64,000 bases of DNA, taken from assembly GCA_011634665.1 (NCBI GenBank), contig WAEK01000017.1:1107501-1171500 (forward strand), given 5' to 3'. A model generated the notes under the pieces. The model did no database searches, was not told the origin of the DNA, and worked only from the letters and a program-made list of their open reading frames with translations. This document shows, in pieces, positions 54,966 to 64,000 of the stretch. The translations under genes were made by a program, and so were the position numbers. Each line of letters opens with the position of its first letter. Position 1 is the first letter of the stretch. This DNA comes from Mortierella sp. BCC40632 (Eukaryota > Mortierellomycota > Mortierellomycetes > Mortierellales > Mortierellaceae).

Positions 54966-56450
54966 ATGAACCCCATGCAACCCCACGTGCCTGAGCCGGA
55001 ATCGGCAGAAACTCGAATGCTTGCCATGTTGGAGCAGATTCGACAATCGCAAGAAGACAGTAATAGAAGAATGGATCGATTGGAGTCTGATCTTTCTTCC
55101 CTTCGTAAAGGCCCTAGCGGTGATTTTCAACAATGGCGTGAGAAACCGCAGAGCTCGACTGAATCGCATGAGACTAGTGGAGATGAGTCATCGTTGAGCA
55201 ACATGTCAAGGACCTCCCGACTTGGCGCCACGCCGCGCCCACCCGCGGAGTTAGGAGCCACTACGCCTCAAATGGTAACCGAGGCAAACAAAAGAATCTT
55301 CCATGGTCGGAAGTTCGATCCCAAGGCCGACAACATAGACGAATGGGTAGATTATTTCAGAGCCTATCTGGAGTCCAACATTTGGGATTTGCCAGTGAAC
55401 TTGCGCAACATCATTGCCATGAGGATGCTGGGGCAGGCTCTCGTCGGTACCACTGAACAATACTGGTTTGCGGAGATTCGGAAGGTGAAAAGCGATTGCA
55501 TGGAAGTGTTGGACGAGCTTGAAGAGAATTTTATGCCGGATCACATCCGTTACCGCGTAGGTACTATCGAAGACGTACGTGCATGCAAGCAAGAAGGCGA
55601 CGAGACCACTAGAGTATACCTACTCCGATTCGGGCGTGCAATCGCCCGCCATCGAAGAGCCATGAAGAAGAAGAGACATGTCGTTGATGAGCAACAATTG
55701 ATCCAGGCCCTGTATGCGGGCATCAAATCGAAAGATATCGCAAAGCAGGTGAAGTCCACCAAGACCATTGACCAGGCTCTCAATGAAGCTAGGAAAGCTG
55801 CTCAAGTCGAGAGCCATTGGGCTTGTCTAAGGGAGGACGATGGAAGTGTACGAGCCCCTGCCGAAAAAAATCCAGCCATGTCGCCTAGGGTCTCCAGGGC
55901 AGCCAAGGTCGAAGAGGAGTCGTCTCCGATCCCTGAAGTAAAGAATAGCGAACTGGATAGTTTAACCAAGGCCGTGAATGAACTCCGGATCATGATCAAC
56001 AGGCAACAGCCTCCCAACAATCAGCCTCGAGCTCCAGGACCTTCCCGCATGCGTCCAAAACGTCCCTTGAGCGAGATCGAGTGTTTCAATTGCCGTCAAA
56101 TGGGACACTATTCGAATGACTGCCCTGAACCTCGAAGCAGGCGAACCATGTTGGCACAGATGGAATATTTCAACGAAGAAGACGTTCCGTATGACGAGTC
56201 GCTTGTCGGTAGCGTATTCTTGACCGAAGAAGAGTTCCGTGAATACTCCTACGAGCAAGATAAACGGGAGCAGGATTTTTCCCATGGGATGGTGAGCCAC
56301 GGTCAGCCTCACTATCCGAATGAAAACCGACCGCCAGATCAACGATACACTTTCGCCACAGTAAAGCCGAGTGCCGGAAGAATACAGAAACGCCTCGAAG
56401 TGCCATCCCCGAGGAAGAAAAAATGTTGCCGTTCACATCGGCAGCATTGA
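54966..56450 (+). CDS. Gag of the second Ty3-type element
   Basis: The frame starts at ATG (MNPMQPHVPEPESAETRM) and encodes about 494 residues. It has an N-terminal coiled coil (EQIRQSQEDSNRRMDRLESD), a capsid-like domain (WVDYFRAYLESNIWDLPVN, ELEENFMPDHIRYRV), and one CCHC knuckle (CFNCRQMGHYSNDC). The tail is acidic. The frame ends shortly after an A run near 56419; a single-base change there would lead into the downstream Pro/Lys-rich frame toward the protease, so the natural product may be longer. Confidence 0.9.
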   Translation: MNPMQPHVPEPESAETRMLAMLEQIRQSQEDSNRRMDRLESDLSSLRKGPSGDFQQWREKPQSSTESHETSGDESSLSNMSRTSRLGATPRPPAELGATTPQMVTEANKRIFHGRKFDPKADNIDEWVDYFRAYLESNIWDLPVNLRNIIAMRMLGQALVGTTEQYWFAEIRKVKSDCMEVLDELEENFMPDHIRYRVGTIEDVRACKQEGDETTRVYLLRFGRAIARHRRAMKKKRHVVDEQQLIQALYAGIKSKDIAKQVKSTKTIDQALNEARKAAQVESHWACLREDDGSVRAPAEKNPAMSPRVSRAAKVEEESSPIPEVKNSELDSLTKAVNELRIMINRQQPPNNQPRAPGPSRMRPKRPLSEIECFNCRQMGHYSNDCPEPRSRRTMLAQMEYFNEEDVPYDESLVGSVFLTEEEFREYSYEQDKREQDFSHGMVSHGQPHYPNENRPPDQRYTFATVKPSAGRIQKRLEVPSPRKKKCCRSHRQH

Positions 56451-56597
56451 GGCAAGACCAGGTGTCTCGACTAGGCAGAGCAGCATCGCAAAATCCATTG
56501 GGACCATCAAAGGATGCTCCTCCAAAAAAAGGTGTCCCCACTCCATCCTTGAAAAAAAAAACCCTCATTCGTCGGGGCAGCAGCCCCTCCTATTACA

Positions 56598-58585
56598 GTG
56601 GATCCTTCGCTTGTCGGGACTATGGCTCAGCCAGCAACGATGGATCCGAACATTGTCGAGGATATTGTGAGGCGATCTTACGATAAAGACGATGTTGAGA
56701 TGGATTCGGCGGAAGAGGAGGTTGCCAGCGAACATCCTCGAAGCAGGGTGAAGTTCGTAGAAGTGCCTACAGCGCGGCCTATTGCCAAACGTCGAAGCGC
56801 CCGCCTGCACAAGGGAGTTGCAACAAGCACAAATAAGACCGAGGAAAAGAAGAAGCCGATCCAGGGTCTTAGAAAAAAATCCGAACCTGCCCCTGTAGCG
56901 ATCGTTCCAAGGCCAGGAGAAAAAGCCACGTCCCAGAGCGCTGTCGAAGCAAAAGCAAGAATACGGTCCCTCCCAGCCCCAGTGAAACTGACGCTAGGAC
57001 GTACTCCCTTCGACATTGAAGCTTGCCTCCAGGCCACGATGGTCGAAAACCTGTCTATTGCAGACTTGATCGGCATCAGCCCTCATATTCGTCGTATGTT
57101 GGGAAAGTCTTTGAAAACAATCCCGCAAGAAAAACGATCGTACCTAATCCGTCAGCATCCTTCGCTGCGGCTCACCCTTGAAGAGGAAGATTATCGCACT
57201 TTTCTAGTAAAGAGCGAAGTGTCGGATTTCAACACCCATTGTTTCCCTGCATCGGTGTTAAATGAGCCAGTCAAACCATTGCTTGACGGGGGATCCTGCG
57301 TGAATGTGATAAGTCGGAAGTTCCTGGAGAAAGCGGGCGTCTCAAATGTATCGCCCCATTCATCCATCTCGATCAAGGGCATTAGTGGAAGGGCCCTAGT
57401 GAGAGGCGAAGTATCAGATGTCCCGCTGAATGTCGAAGGAATACTGATTCCGATTGGATGTGTTATCATGGACGACCCACCGTTTGACATACTCCTAGGA
57501 AGAGCCTTCATGGAAAAATGCGAGGCACCACCGATTGGACTACTGGGAAGTATATCTTCCATATGCATAATCGCCGGATCGAGGTTGACGCAGTTAGTGG
57601 ATCCTCCCTCGGATTGTCAAGATAGGAGCGACAGCAGAAGACGAGAGTGTCGAAGAAATTGACACTGATGAGAGCGACTTCTCAGATAGTGTCTTGTCAG
57701 ATACGACGGACGAAGGCGAGGACTCTGAAAGTGATGGGGAAGAGAACCCGCAAGTGCTCCTAATGAACGCCCTCCTGGACGAAGAATATCCTGATCTCCA
57801 AGAAATCACCATGCAGGAATTGGTTCAAGAGGATATTCAGGGGAATGTTGCATCGGTATTCTTGATGGTACGAGTACCTGTCACCCCCGACCTGCCGGAC
57901 GTGCTCTTAGCCAGTCAGACAGAGGATGCCAAGGATCTGTTTCAGCCCGACTTTTGTGAATAATCAGTATGGGTTCTGCCTGGAAGCTCCAAAATGCCGA
58001 AATATTTTGTCTGATACTCCTGTCAAATTACTGCCTGGTTTGGAGGAACGAAAAGTATATGTCGGGGACCTTCCTGAAGTCGACAAGCATATCCCAAGGA
58101 TTACTGAAATATTCCAACGGCACGGCATAAGGAATGCTTTCCTCTGCCGGGCGAAATGTCTCGTACGTTGAGGGTGGACAAATTGCACTCACCAGCAGAG
58201 TTTCACATTGATCCGGAGGTGCCACTCCCCAAGGCATACGCAAAGAAGTATTCACCAGAGCAGGTACGCGTCTTGAACGAATATGTCGAGACGATGGTCA
58301 AGGCTGATAAAATGCGGAAGTCGAATAGTCCAGTCTCTTGCAACCCATTGCTGGTAAGCAAGAAAGATGGGTCTTATCGGGTTTGCGTGAATTTTATACC
58401 CGTCAACAAGATGATCCGACCAATGGCCTGGCCCATCCCCGACCCCATGACGGAGATATACAAGTTGCAGGGATGCGATTGGCTATCGTTCTGGGATTGC
58501 AAAGACGGCTACCTTCAATCACCTATCGCCGAAAAGTGTCGTTATCTCACGGCAGTCGCATTCCCCCAAGGCCTCTGGGAATATA
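56598..58585 (+). pseudogene. Pol of the second Ty3-type element, protease and N-terminal RT part
   Basis: The first frame (56598-57662) is basic and then holds a protease-like domain with LLDGGSCVNVIS where most retroelements have D-S-G or D-T-G, and a FDILLGRAF flap/helix motif. An acidic linker (57694-57960) follows in another frame. The reverse transcriptase begins about 58156 (PEVPLPKAYAKKYSPEQVRV, VSCNPLLVSKKDGSYRVCVN, LSFWDCKDGYLQ) and stops at the Tc1 insertion at 58586. Frame changes near 57600, 57950 and 58155 all lie at short runs of one base. Active-site replacement D-G-G occurs in some element families, so it need not mean loss of function. Confidence 0.85.
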
Positions 58586-58739
58586 CAGTTGGCGCCAAAA
58601 TGGTTTCAATGTTTTCAGAAATTTCGCTTTTTCTAATTTTCTCGTTTATTCTTTCTTTCTCTTTCATATTCAATTCTAATAGAAAGGAAAGTCTTATCAA
58701 TGGTGGACCCGAGAAATAAGAAAGCGGGCCTTTATCACT

Positions 58740-60641
58740 TCACATGAGCGAGCTATGCCGCCTCCAATGTTGTCGTCTCATAGAAACCATTTTGCCACTA
58801 GTCCGGGAAAATTCTTCAATACCTCGTATTCCCCCTTTTTCGCTTTTCAACACGGCCTCTACTCTTCGTGGCATCGACTCATAGAGCTTGTCAATCATAT
58901 CCTGTGGTATCAGCTCCCATTCCTCCAGCACCATATCCCACAATTCATGAACACTCGTAGGCCGCTTCTCTCGTTGACCAATCTGAACCTTCAGCTTGTC
59001 CCAAACATGCTCGATTGGATTTAAATCTGCTGATTGTGCAGGCCATCGAAGAACCTCAATATCCTGATCCTCCAGGTACTTGGTTGTTGCTTTGGCTTTG
59101 TGTTTGGGGTCGTTGTCGTGCTGAAAAATGAAGTCATTTTTTCCGAGATCATAATAAAGTGCATCCAAAATTCGATCAATGATTTTTTTAGATGGAATCA
59201 TTCCGCATTTACTCCTCAGTTCATGAGTCATTCCTCATGTTGATTCGTAGAGAAGATCTACTTTGCGTACTTATGTGGTTCCGGCTACAAAGGTCTACTC
59301 CAGGTATTGTAGCCATTCTCCAATCGAGCAACATAGTCAAAAGTACTAACAAAATTTTACACGGGTTTAGTACAGGGTTTTTAGTCTTTGTTCATGGGCT
59401 GATAGTTTCGAATCCACTGACGTTGGGAAAAAACCTTAGATACACAGAGTACGTCAGTCAATAGACATCACAATCTATCATTAGAACTATTACAGTATGT
59501 CTTTTTGGCGGTCAAATCAATGACTATGGCCAGGCACCTTTTTTTCACAAATAGGCTAAAAGTTGCAAAAATTCTCAAAGTGGACGTTCTTCAGAGCAAG
59601 AGAAATCGTGACAGATATCCACACAGCCATTGAAATTTATGCACGCTGTAATCATTGCTTGGACAACTCCTTCTACATACCCAGCCGGGACAAGGTTGTT
59701 CGTTCGTTCGAACTATCAGCCCATGAACAAAGACAAAAAACCCTGTACTAAACCCATGTAAAATTTTGTTAGTACTTTTGACTATGTTGCTCGATTGGAG
59801 AATGGCTACAATACCTGGAGTAGACCTTTGTAGCCGGAACCACATAAGTACGCAAAGTAGATCTTCTCTACGAATCAACATGAGGAATGACTCATGAACT
59901 GAGGAGTAAATGCGGAATGATTCCATCTAAAAAAATCATTGATCGAATTTTGGATGCACTTTACTCGAGACTTTCTTTCAATGTTGTGTCGAGAATATTG
60001 ATGTAATCCTCCTTTTTCATAGTTCCTTCATAGATCTGACAGCCATAGCCAAGTCCCTTGGACGTCATACAGCCCCAGAACATCAAGGATCCACCTCCAT
60101 GCTTGACAGTAGGTTGAAGATGAAATGGTTGAACCGGATCGCCTGGCTTAGCCCAGTAATATTGTATCCCGTCCGAGTTCCAGATGTTTATCTTTGTTTC
60201 ATCTGAGAATACCACTCGCTTCCAGTCATCGATGGTCCAATTTTTATGACCTCTTGCCCACTCCAACCGCGCTTGCTTGTGTCGCTTACTAAGGAAAGGC
60301 TTTTTGACTTTTTTCTTCGCTTGAAAGCCGATCTCCCTGAGGTTGCGAAGGACTGATCTGTACGAGATAACAGTCCCTTCACCATTGAGGCTCTTGTGGA
60401 CCTGCTTGCCAGTCTTCAACATGCCGGAAAGTAACTTTCTGTTGAGATCATTCTTGGAGCGAGCCGAGAGAATTCTTGGTCTTCCTGTTGGTTGCCTTTG
60501 TAGAGTAGGTAAATGCTTGGTTCGGATCCTTGAAACAGAAGCAGGGCTGACTGATAATCGTCTAGCGACATTCTTGACGGAGTAGCCTGCTTTTAGCTGG
60601 CTTATGATAGAGTTTTGAGTGTCTTCTTTCGTTTTTTTCAT
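58740..60641 (-). pseudogene. Tc1/mariner transposase split by a fold-back element
   Basis: The N-terminal part runs from an ATG at 60641 to 59964. It has a helix-turn-helix (IISQLKAGYSVKNVARRLSV, SVSRIRTKH), GRPRI linker and VVFSDETKINIW with the first Asp. The C-terminal part runs from 59156 to a stop at 58740, with FIFQHDNDPKHKAKA (second Asp) and SADLNPIEHVWDKL (Glu), D34E-type. With the 805-bp insert and one TA removed, 226 and 138 codons join in frame (364 residues) and pass through a YYDLG segment typical of the family. No other break is seen, so it was probably active when the fold-back element landed. Confidence 0.93.
59157..59961. mobile_element. fold-back element with about 255-bp inverted arms
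   Basis: The left arm (59157-59412) and right arm (about 59708-59961) are near-perfect inverted copies starting AAGTGCATCCAAAATTCGAT. The middle of about 295 bp is unique and has no supported gene. TA is duplicated at both ends (59155-59156, 59962-59963), so it too used a TA target, as Tc1/mariner relatives do. It interrupts the transposase of the surrounding Tc1 element. Confidence 0.93.
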
Positions 60642-61024
60642 GATGGAGGAATATCGACCATTTTCGAGCGATTGCACCCGTATTTTATATCAAACTTGTC
60701 AAGATCTATTCATCTTCTTTTAATCTCTCTGACTGACTGTAGATATAAGACAAACGATTGTGAAAAAAGAGATGAAATAGCAATAAATATAAATGGCGTG
60801 CCCAAGTGGCGAAATGGTTCCAATATCTAGCTTCAACAATTTACCTCATAGCACGCCTTTCTGACAACATATTGAAAATCTGTTTACACTGTCGTGAACA
60901 AGGCATTCTGGGTATTGTTTTCAATCTAAGCAACAAGGTGCATTTACATATTCTCGATGGGTAGAAAATTGCTAAAATATGAAAATTTGAGAATTATTGA
61001 AACCATTTTGGCGCCCACTGTAAA

Positions 61025-63328
61025 GTGTTGCCTATGGGATTGTCTGATTCCATGCAATGGTATATCCGGCATATGTACGAGGTGTTCGACACGCCGATTT
61101 TGAAGGAGAATTTAGCCACCTTTGTAGACGACATGGCTTTAGGCACCCTAGGCATCGACAATCATTTGGACAGTTTGGAACAGGCACTCTCCCGGATGGA
61201 AGAGTACAATGGATCATTCTCGGGAGCTAAGTCGGGTTTTTTGGTGAAGCAAAGGGAATTCCTAGGCAGAGTCGTCAATGGAAATACCATCAGCGCCGAT
61301 CCGAAGAAACTGGCAAAGATACAATACTGGCCAACCCCACGAAATGTGAAGGACCTCCGAGGTTTCATTGGCTTCGCATTGTTCATGGGTGATTTCGTTT
61401 CCTGCTTCGCTGAGAAAGCCCTCCCGCTATTTGAGTTGTATCGCTTCGACAAGAAACCACTCAAATTCGTTCAAGCCTGGAACGCGGATAGGAAGTATGC
61501 TCGATCGTTCGAAGAAGTACAACAAGCTCTGTTGCACTCGCCGATCCTGATCATGATAGATCACCGTAGGCCAGTGATCGCCTCAGCCGACACCTCCGGA
61601 TATGCAACGGGATATGTCCTGGCCCATGCCGCGGATCTGCTAGATGATGACAACATCTCGATCAAGACCCGATACCGGCCCATAGTGTTTGGGAGTCGGA
61701 AGTTGTCGAGCCCGGAGACGCGCTACTCAGCCACGGAGAGAGAACTTCTAGGGTTGGCATACTGTTTGAAAAAAAATGAACATCTGTTGTCCGGCAAACG
61801 AATCCATGTCTTTATCGATCACAGGGCATTATTGTATCTGCATAATTTGCAGCACCGCAATGGACGCCTTACCCGTTGGAGTTTGCTAGTTGCAGAATTC
61901 AATATCGTAGTGCACCACCGGCCCGGAAGGGACATGAAGGATTCGGATCCTCTTTCCAGGATCCGATCTCAGTTGGTGAAAGGATCGGAGGACATCGGTT
62001 TGGATGACGAGATACATGACATGGACAGTGGTCGAGAAATGGCCAAGCGCGTCTTGCTTCTCTCTGGGGGACAGGAACCGTATGAATCCCTAATAGAGCA
62101 TCTGACTGGAGGCGGCGACCTAGGACATCTGAGCAAGGGCATGAAAGAAAATATTGTCCAGCGAGCTGTGGATTATTTCATGTTAGGAGGAAAACTTTGG
62201 AGAAGATACACAGGTGGAAGATCCAAACAGTATGTTCCTCCCAGCGAAGTACGAGGCGTATTGGATAAATGTCATGGTTCCTCTATTGTCGGCCATTTGG
62301 GGATCCAAGGCACTTACCAGTTGGTAAACATAGGATACTTCTGGCCAGGGCAATATCAGGACGTCAAACGATTGGTAGAGTCTTGCGATACGTGTCAACG
62401 GTTCCAAAGAAAGGCATCCTCAAGATACCGCCTACATCGAATCCCCCCTCCCCCGACAATCTTCACAGTGGTTGGGGTGGACACTGTAGGGCCGCTACCC
62501 GAGTCGAATGGGAAGCGACATGTCCTGAATGTCATTTGTTATCTGTCCGGATGGGTCGAGTCTATTGCTTTAGCCAATCTCGAAGGCAAAAACATTCGCC
62601 GGGCATTCCACCGCTACTGGCTGTGTCGATACGGTCCTCCAGAAACCATCATCACGGACAACGGCTCTTCCTTGAGCGCGGGAGTCTTCCGAAAATACTG
62701 TGAGGACTACCAGATCACTGTCATCACTGCGTCGGCATACCATCCACGGACTAATGGAAAGGTAGAAAATTACAACAAGTTCATGAACAGGCAGCTCGCG
62801 AGATGCTTGGAAGACAATCAATATTCAGTTGATCGCTGGACGGACTGTTTGGACCACGTTACCTGGACATGGAGAATCCATCAACCACCGATAGGGGGAG
62901 CGCCTCCTTATGAATTGGTATTCGGCCAACAACCCGCAATGCCTTTTGGATATGACCGTCAGTCGACACTGCTGAACGAAGAAGATGCGGAGCAAATCAG
63001 TCAGGAACGACAGGCTTTCGCTTGTTCCCTACGAGGAGAATTCAGAGAAAGGATTATCAAACAGCATGAGTTACTCGCTCGTTTCAGCAGAGATATCCCT
63101 CCCGTTAAATACAAAGTGGGTCAACCGGTTTTGCTCTACGACCATAAAGTAGCACAAGGACGATCGAACAAGTTGAAACCCAAGTGGAAAGGGCCATACT
63201 GGATACAGGCTTGTCTTCCAGGAGGGGCCTATCGATTATGTGGAATGCAAGATGGACAGCTAATGCCTTACCGAGAGGGGCGATCAGTCAACCATCGCAG
63301 CATCACTCACTATTTGCATCAGGAGTAA
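61025..63328 (+). pseudogene. Pol of the second Ty3-type element, C-terminal RT, RNase H and integrase
   Basis: This frame is open for 767 codons. It begins a few residues before LPMGLSDSMQW of the reverse transcriptase and has the catalytic pair in TFVDDMALGT. RNase H follows (SADTSGYATGYVLA, SATERELLGLAY, FIDHRALLYLHN). Next are the H-H-C-C zinc region (HGSSIVGHLGIQG, CDTCQRF) and the integrase core with D in VGVDTVGPL, D in TDNGSSL and E in NGKVENYNKF. The C-terminal tail (VLLYDHKVAQGRSNKLKPKW) is the GPY/F-like region; there is no chromodomain. Because its N-terminus is separated by the Tc1 insert it cannot be made as one polyprotein here. Confidence 0.93.
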
Positions 63329-63597
63329 TGGACAACAGCAGGAACGAGACATCAGAAGAAATGGAGATAAAAAAAAGTGGGAGACGGGATGGAAATGAAC
63401 AAGAGATGCGGGGTGAAAATGAACAAGGGGGATGAAAAAAATGAAAAAAAAAAAAAAAAAAAAAAAAAAATAGTGTGCGGACGCGTCATCATAAAAAGGT
63501 TCAGTTTGGTTTTCATTTAAGAGAGGTAGAGCGACTCACTTGGCAACTGGTCGATAGCCAGTTGAATCGAATCGAAGAGGCACGGGGATCAGAGAGG
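63329..63597 (+). other. 3' leader of the second Ty3-type element before the right LTR
   Basis: A purine-rich stretch is followed by a poly-A of about 25 (63445-63469) and ends GGGGATCAGAGAGG before the LTR. No frame is supported. Confidence 0.5.
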
Positions 63598-64000
63598 TGC
63601 AGTGTAGCATTTACGATCCCTAGTCTTCCAGGCTAGGGATATAAAAGTAGCCTTCCCCTTCCCCCTGTAATAAAGTCAGCTTTCTTTCCTCTGTCCCTCA
63701 AGTCCATTTGCTTTAGCAACTGTCCCTGTCGCGCTGTCCCCAAGGTATTGACCGAGCCCAAGACCTCGATCAAGATCATGATCTATTATCTTTTCACTCT
63801 CCCATACTAAATCAGTCATCATCTCCAGCTACCCTGAACACATCTGCAGTATTGACTCCTCGATTCCTTTTTTGAAAGAAAAGGCAGGACTCAAGAGCCA
63901 TTTCCCATTAACGGTGCTATCCCAGCTGTAAGTATGAGACTCGGTGAAAAGTAAAAGATCGGACGAAGACTGCTCCCTGAATGGCTCTCCTTCGGTGGCC
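63598..64000 (+). repeat. right LTR of the second Ty3-type element, cut by the window end
   Basis: It repeats the first 400 bp of 54170-54878 in the same orientation with about four differences. Its true end and target duplication lie outside the window. Confidence 0.9.

Larger units (their letters stand above)
58586..61020 (-). mobile_element. Tc1/mariner element, 2435 bp including a nested insert, inside RT
   Basis: The inverted ends are CAGTTGGCGCCAAAATGGTT and CAGTGGGCGCCAAAATGGTT, with further similarity inward, and TA is duplicated (58584-58585 and 61021-61022). Without the 805-bp nested insert it measures about 1.63 kb, normal for Tc1. It is unrelated in its ends to the copy at 34979-36595, so it is another family. 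It splits the retrotransposon RT between GLWEY and LPMGLSD. Confidence 0.95.
54170..64000 (+). mobile_element. second Ty3-type LTR retrotransposon, with nested insertions
   Basis: The left LTR, a gag frame, a protease region, a reverse transcriptase split by a Tc1 element, RNase H, integrase and a right LTR follow in order; the right LTR runs off the window. Without the 2435-bp insert the internal region would be about 6.3 kb. There is no chromodomain after the integrase. Several percent-level LTR differences suggest an older insertion than the chromovirus at 48548. Confidence 0.92.

Noticed and set aside
56371..56686. programmed +1/-1 frameshift between gag and protease of the second Ty3 element
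   Set aside because: Possible, but there are two shifts at A runs within 150 bp and further ones downstream, which fits random indels or sequence errors better.
60795..60857. tRNA-like sequence with 7-bp ends GGCGTGC/GCACGCC and a D-arm-like part
   Set aside because: It lacks a T-loop with TTC-A/G-A and is only 63 bp long; it lies in the non-coding part of a Tc1 element.

Overview
The window reads as nuclear DNA of an early-diverging fungus, most probably a Mortierellomycota-type species. The grounds are spliceosomal introns with GTAAGT/GTATGT donors, a single-polypeptide (fused) ATP-citrate synthase, and a fungal mix of Ty3 chromovirus-type, Tc1/mariner and hAT-like elements. The lineage is inferred from general knowledge; no search was run. 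Many simple repeats (poly-A/T, CT, ATCC) lie between genes.

Left part (1-12 kb) is ordinary gene space. It holds the 3' portion of an Arb1-like Argonaute-chaperone gene (2-1491, +), a two-exon ATP-citrate synthase gene converging on it (1791-5901, -), and a seven-exon coiled-coil/Ser-rich protein of unknown function (8035-11799, -). The spliced phases of all three agree at every junction.

Middle part (12-34 kb) is gene-poor and full of relics. It has a cupin_5 (DUF985) protein (17165-17848, -), a decayed S-adenosylhomocysteine hydrolase gene that keeps an intron (18691-20045, +), and a small Cys-rich secreted protein (21012-21563, -) with a broken paralogue at 30034-30246. A decayed unknown gene (25757-27092, -) carries a hAT-type MITE. 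A (CT)n tract of about 200 bp and an intact 458-codon protein with one C2H2-like finger (33493-34869, +) complete it.

Right part (35-64 kb) is almost entirely mobile or repetitive DNA. It begins with a 1.6-kb Tc1/mariner element, a cluster of hAT-like MITEs (one inside another), and a 115-bp tandem repeat. A macrosatellite of about 24 units of 372 bp in two unit classes follows (38895-47941). Next is a 5.2-kb Ty3 chromovirus with indistinguishable LTRs that interrupts an older open frame (48548-53780). Last is a second Ty3-type element (54170 to beyond the window). Its reverse transcriptase is split by a Tc1 element, and that Tc1 transposase is split by an 805-bp fold-back element. Removing each insert with one TA target copy gives back continuous reading frames, so the order of insertion can be read from the sequence.

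I found no rRNA gene, no convincing tRNA gene and no CRISPR array. The strongest observations are the three-deep nested insertion, the two-class macrosatellite, and the set of hAT-type MITEs with 8-bp target duplications. An RNAi/heterochromatin-linked gene (Arb1-like) lies at the other end of the window.
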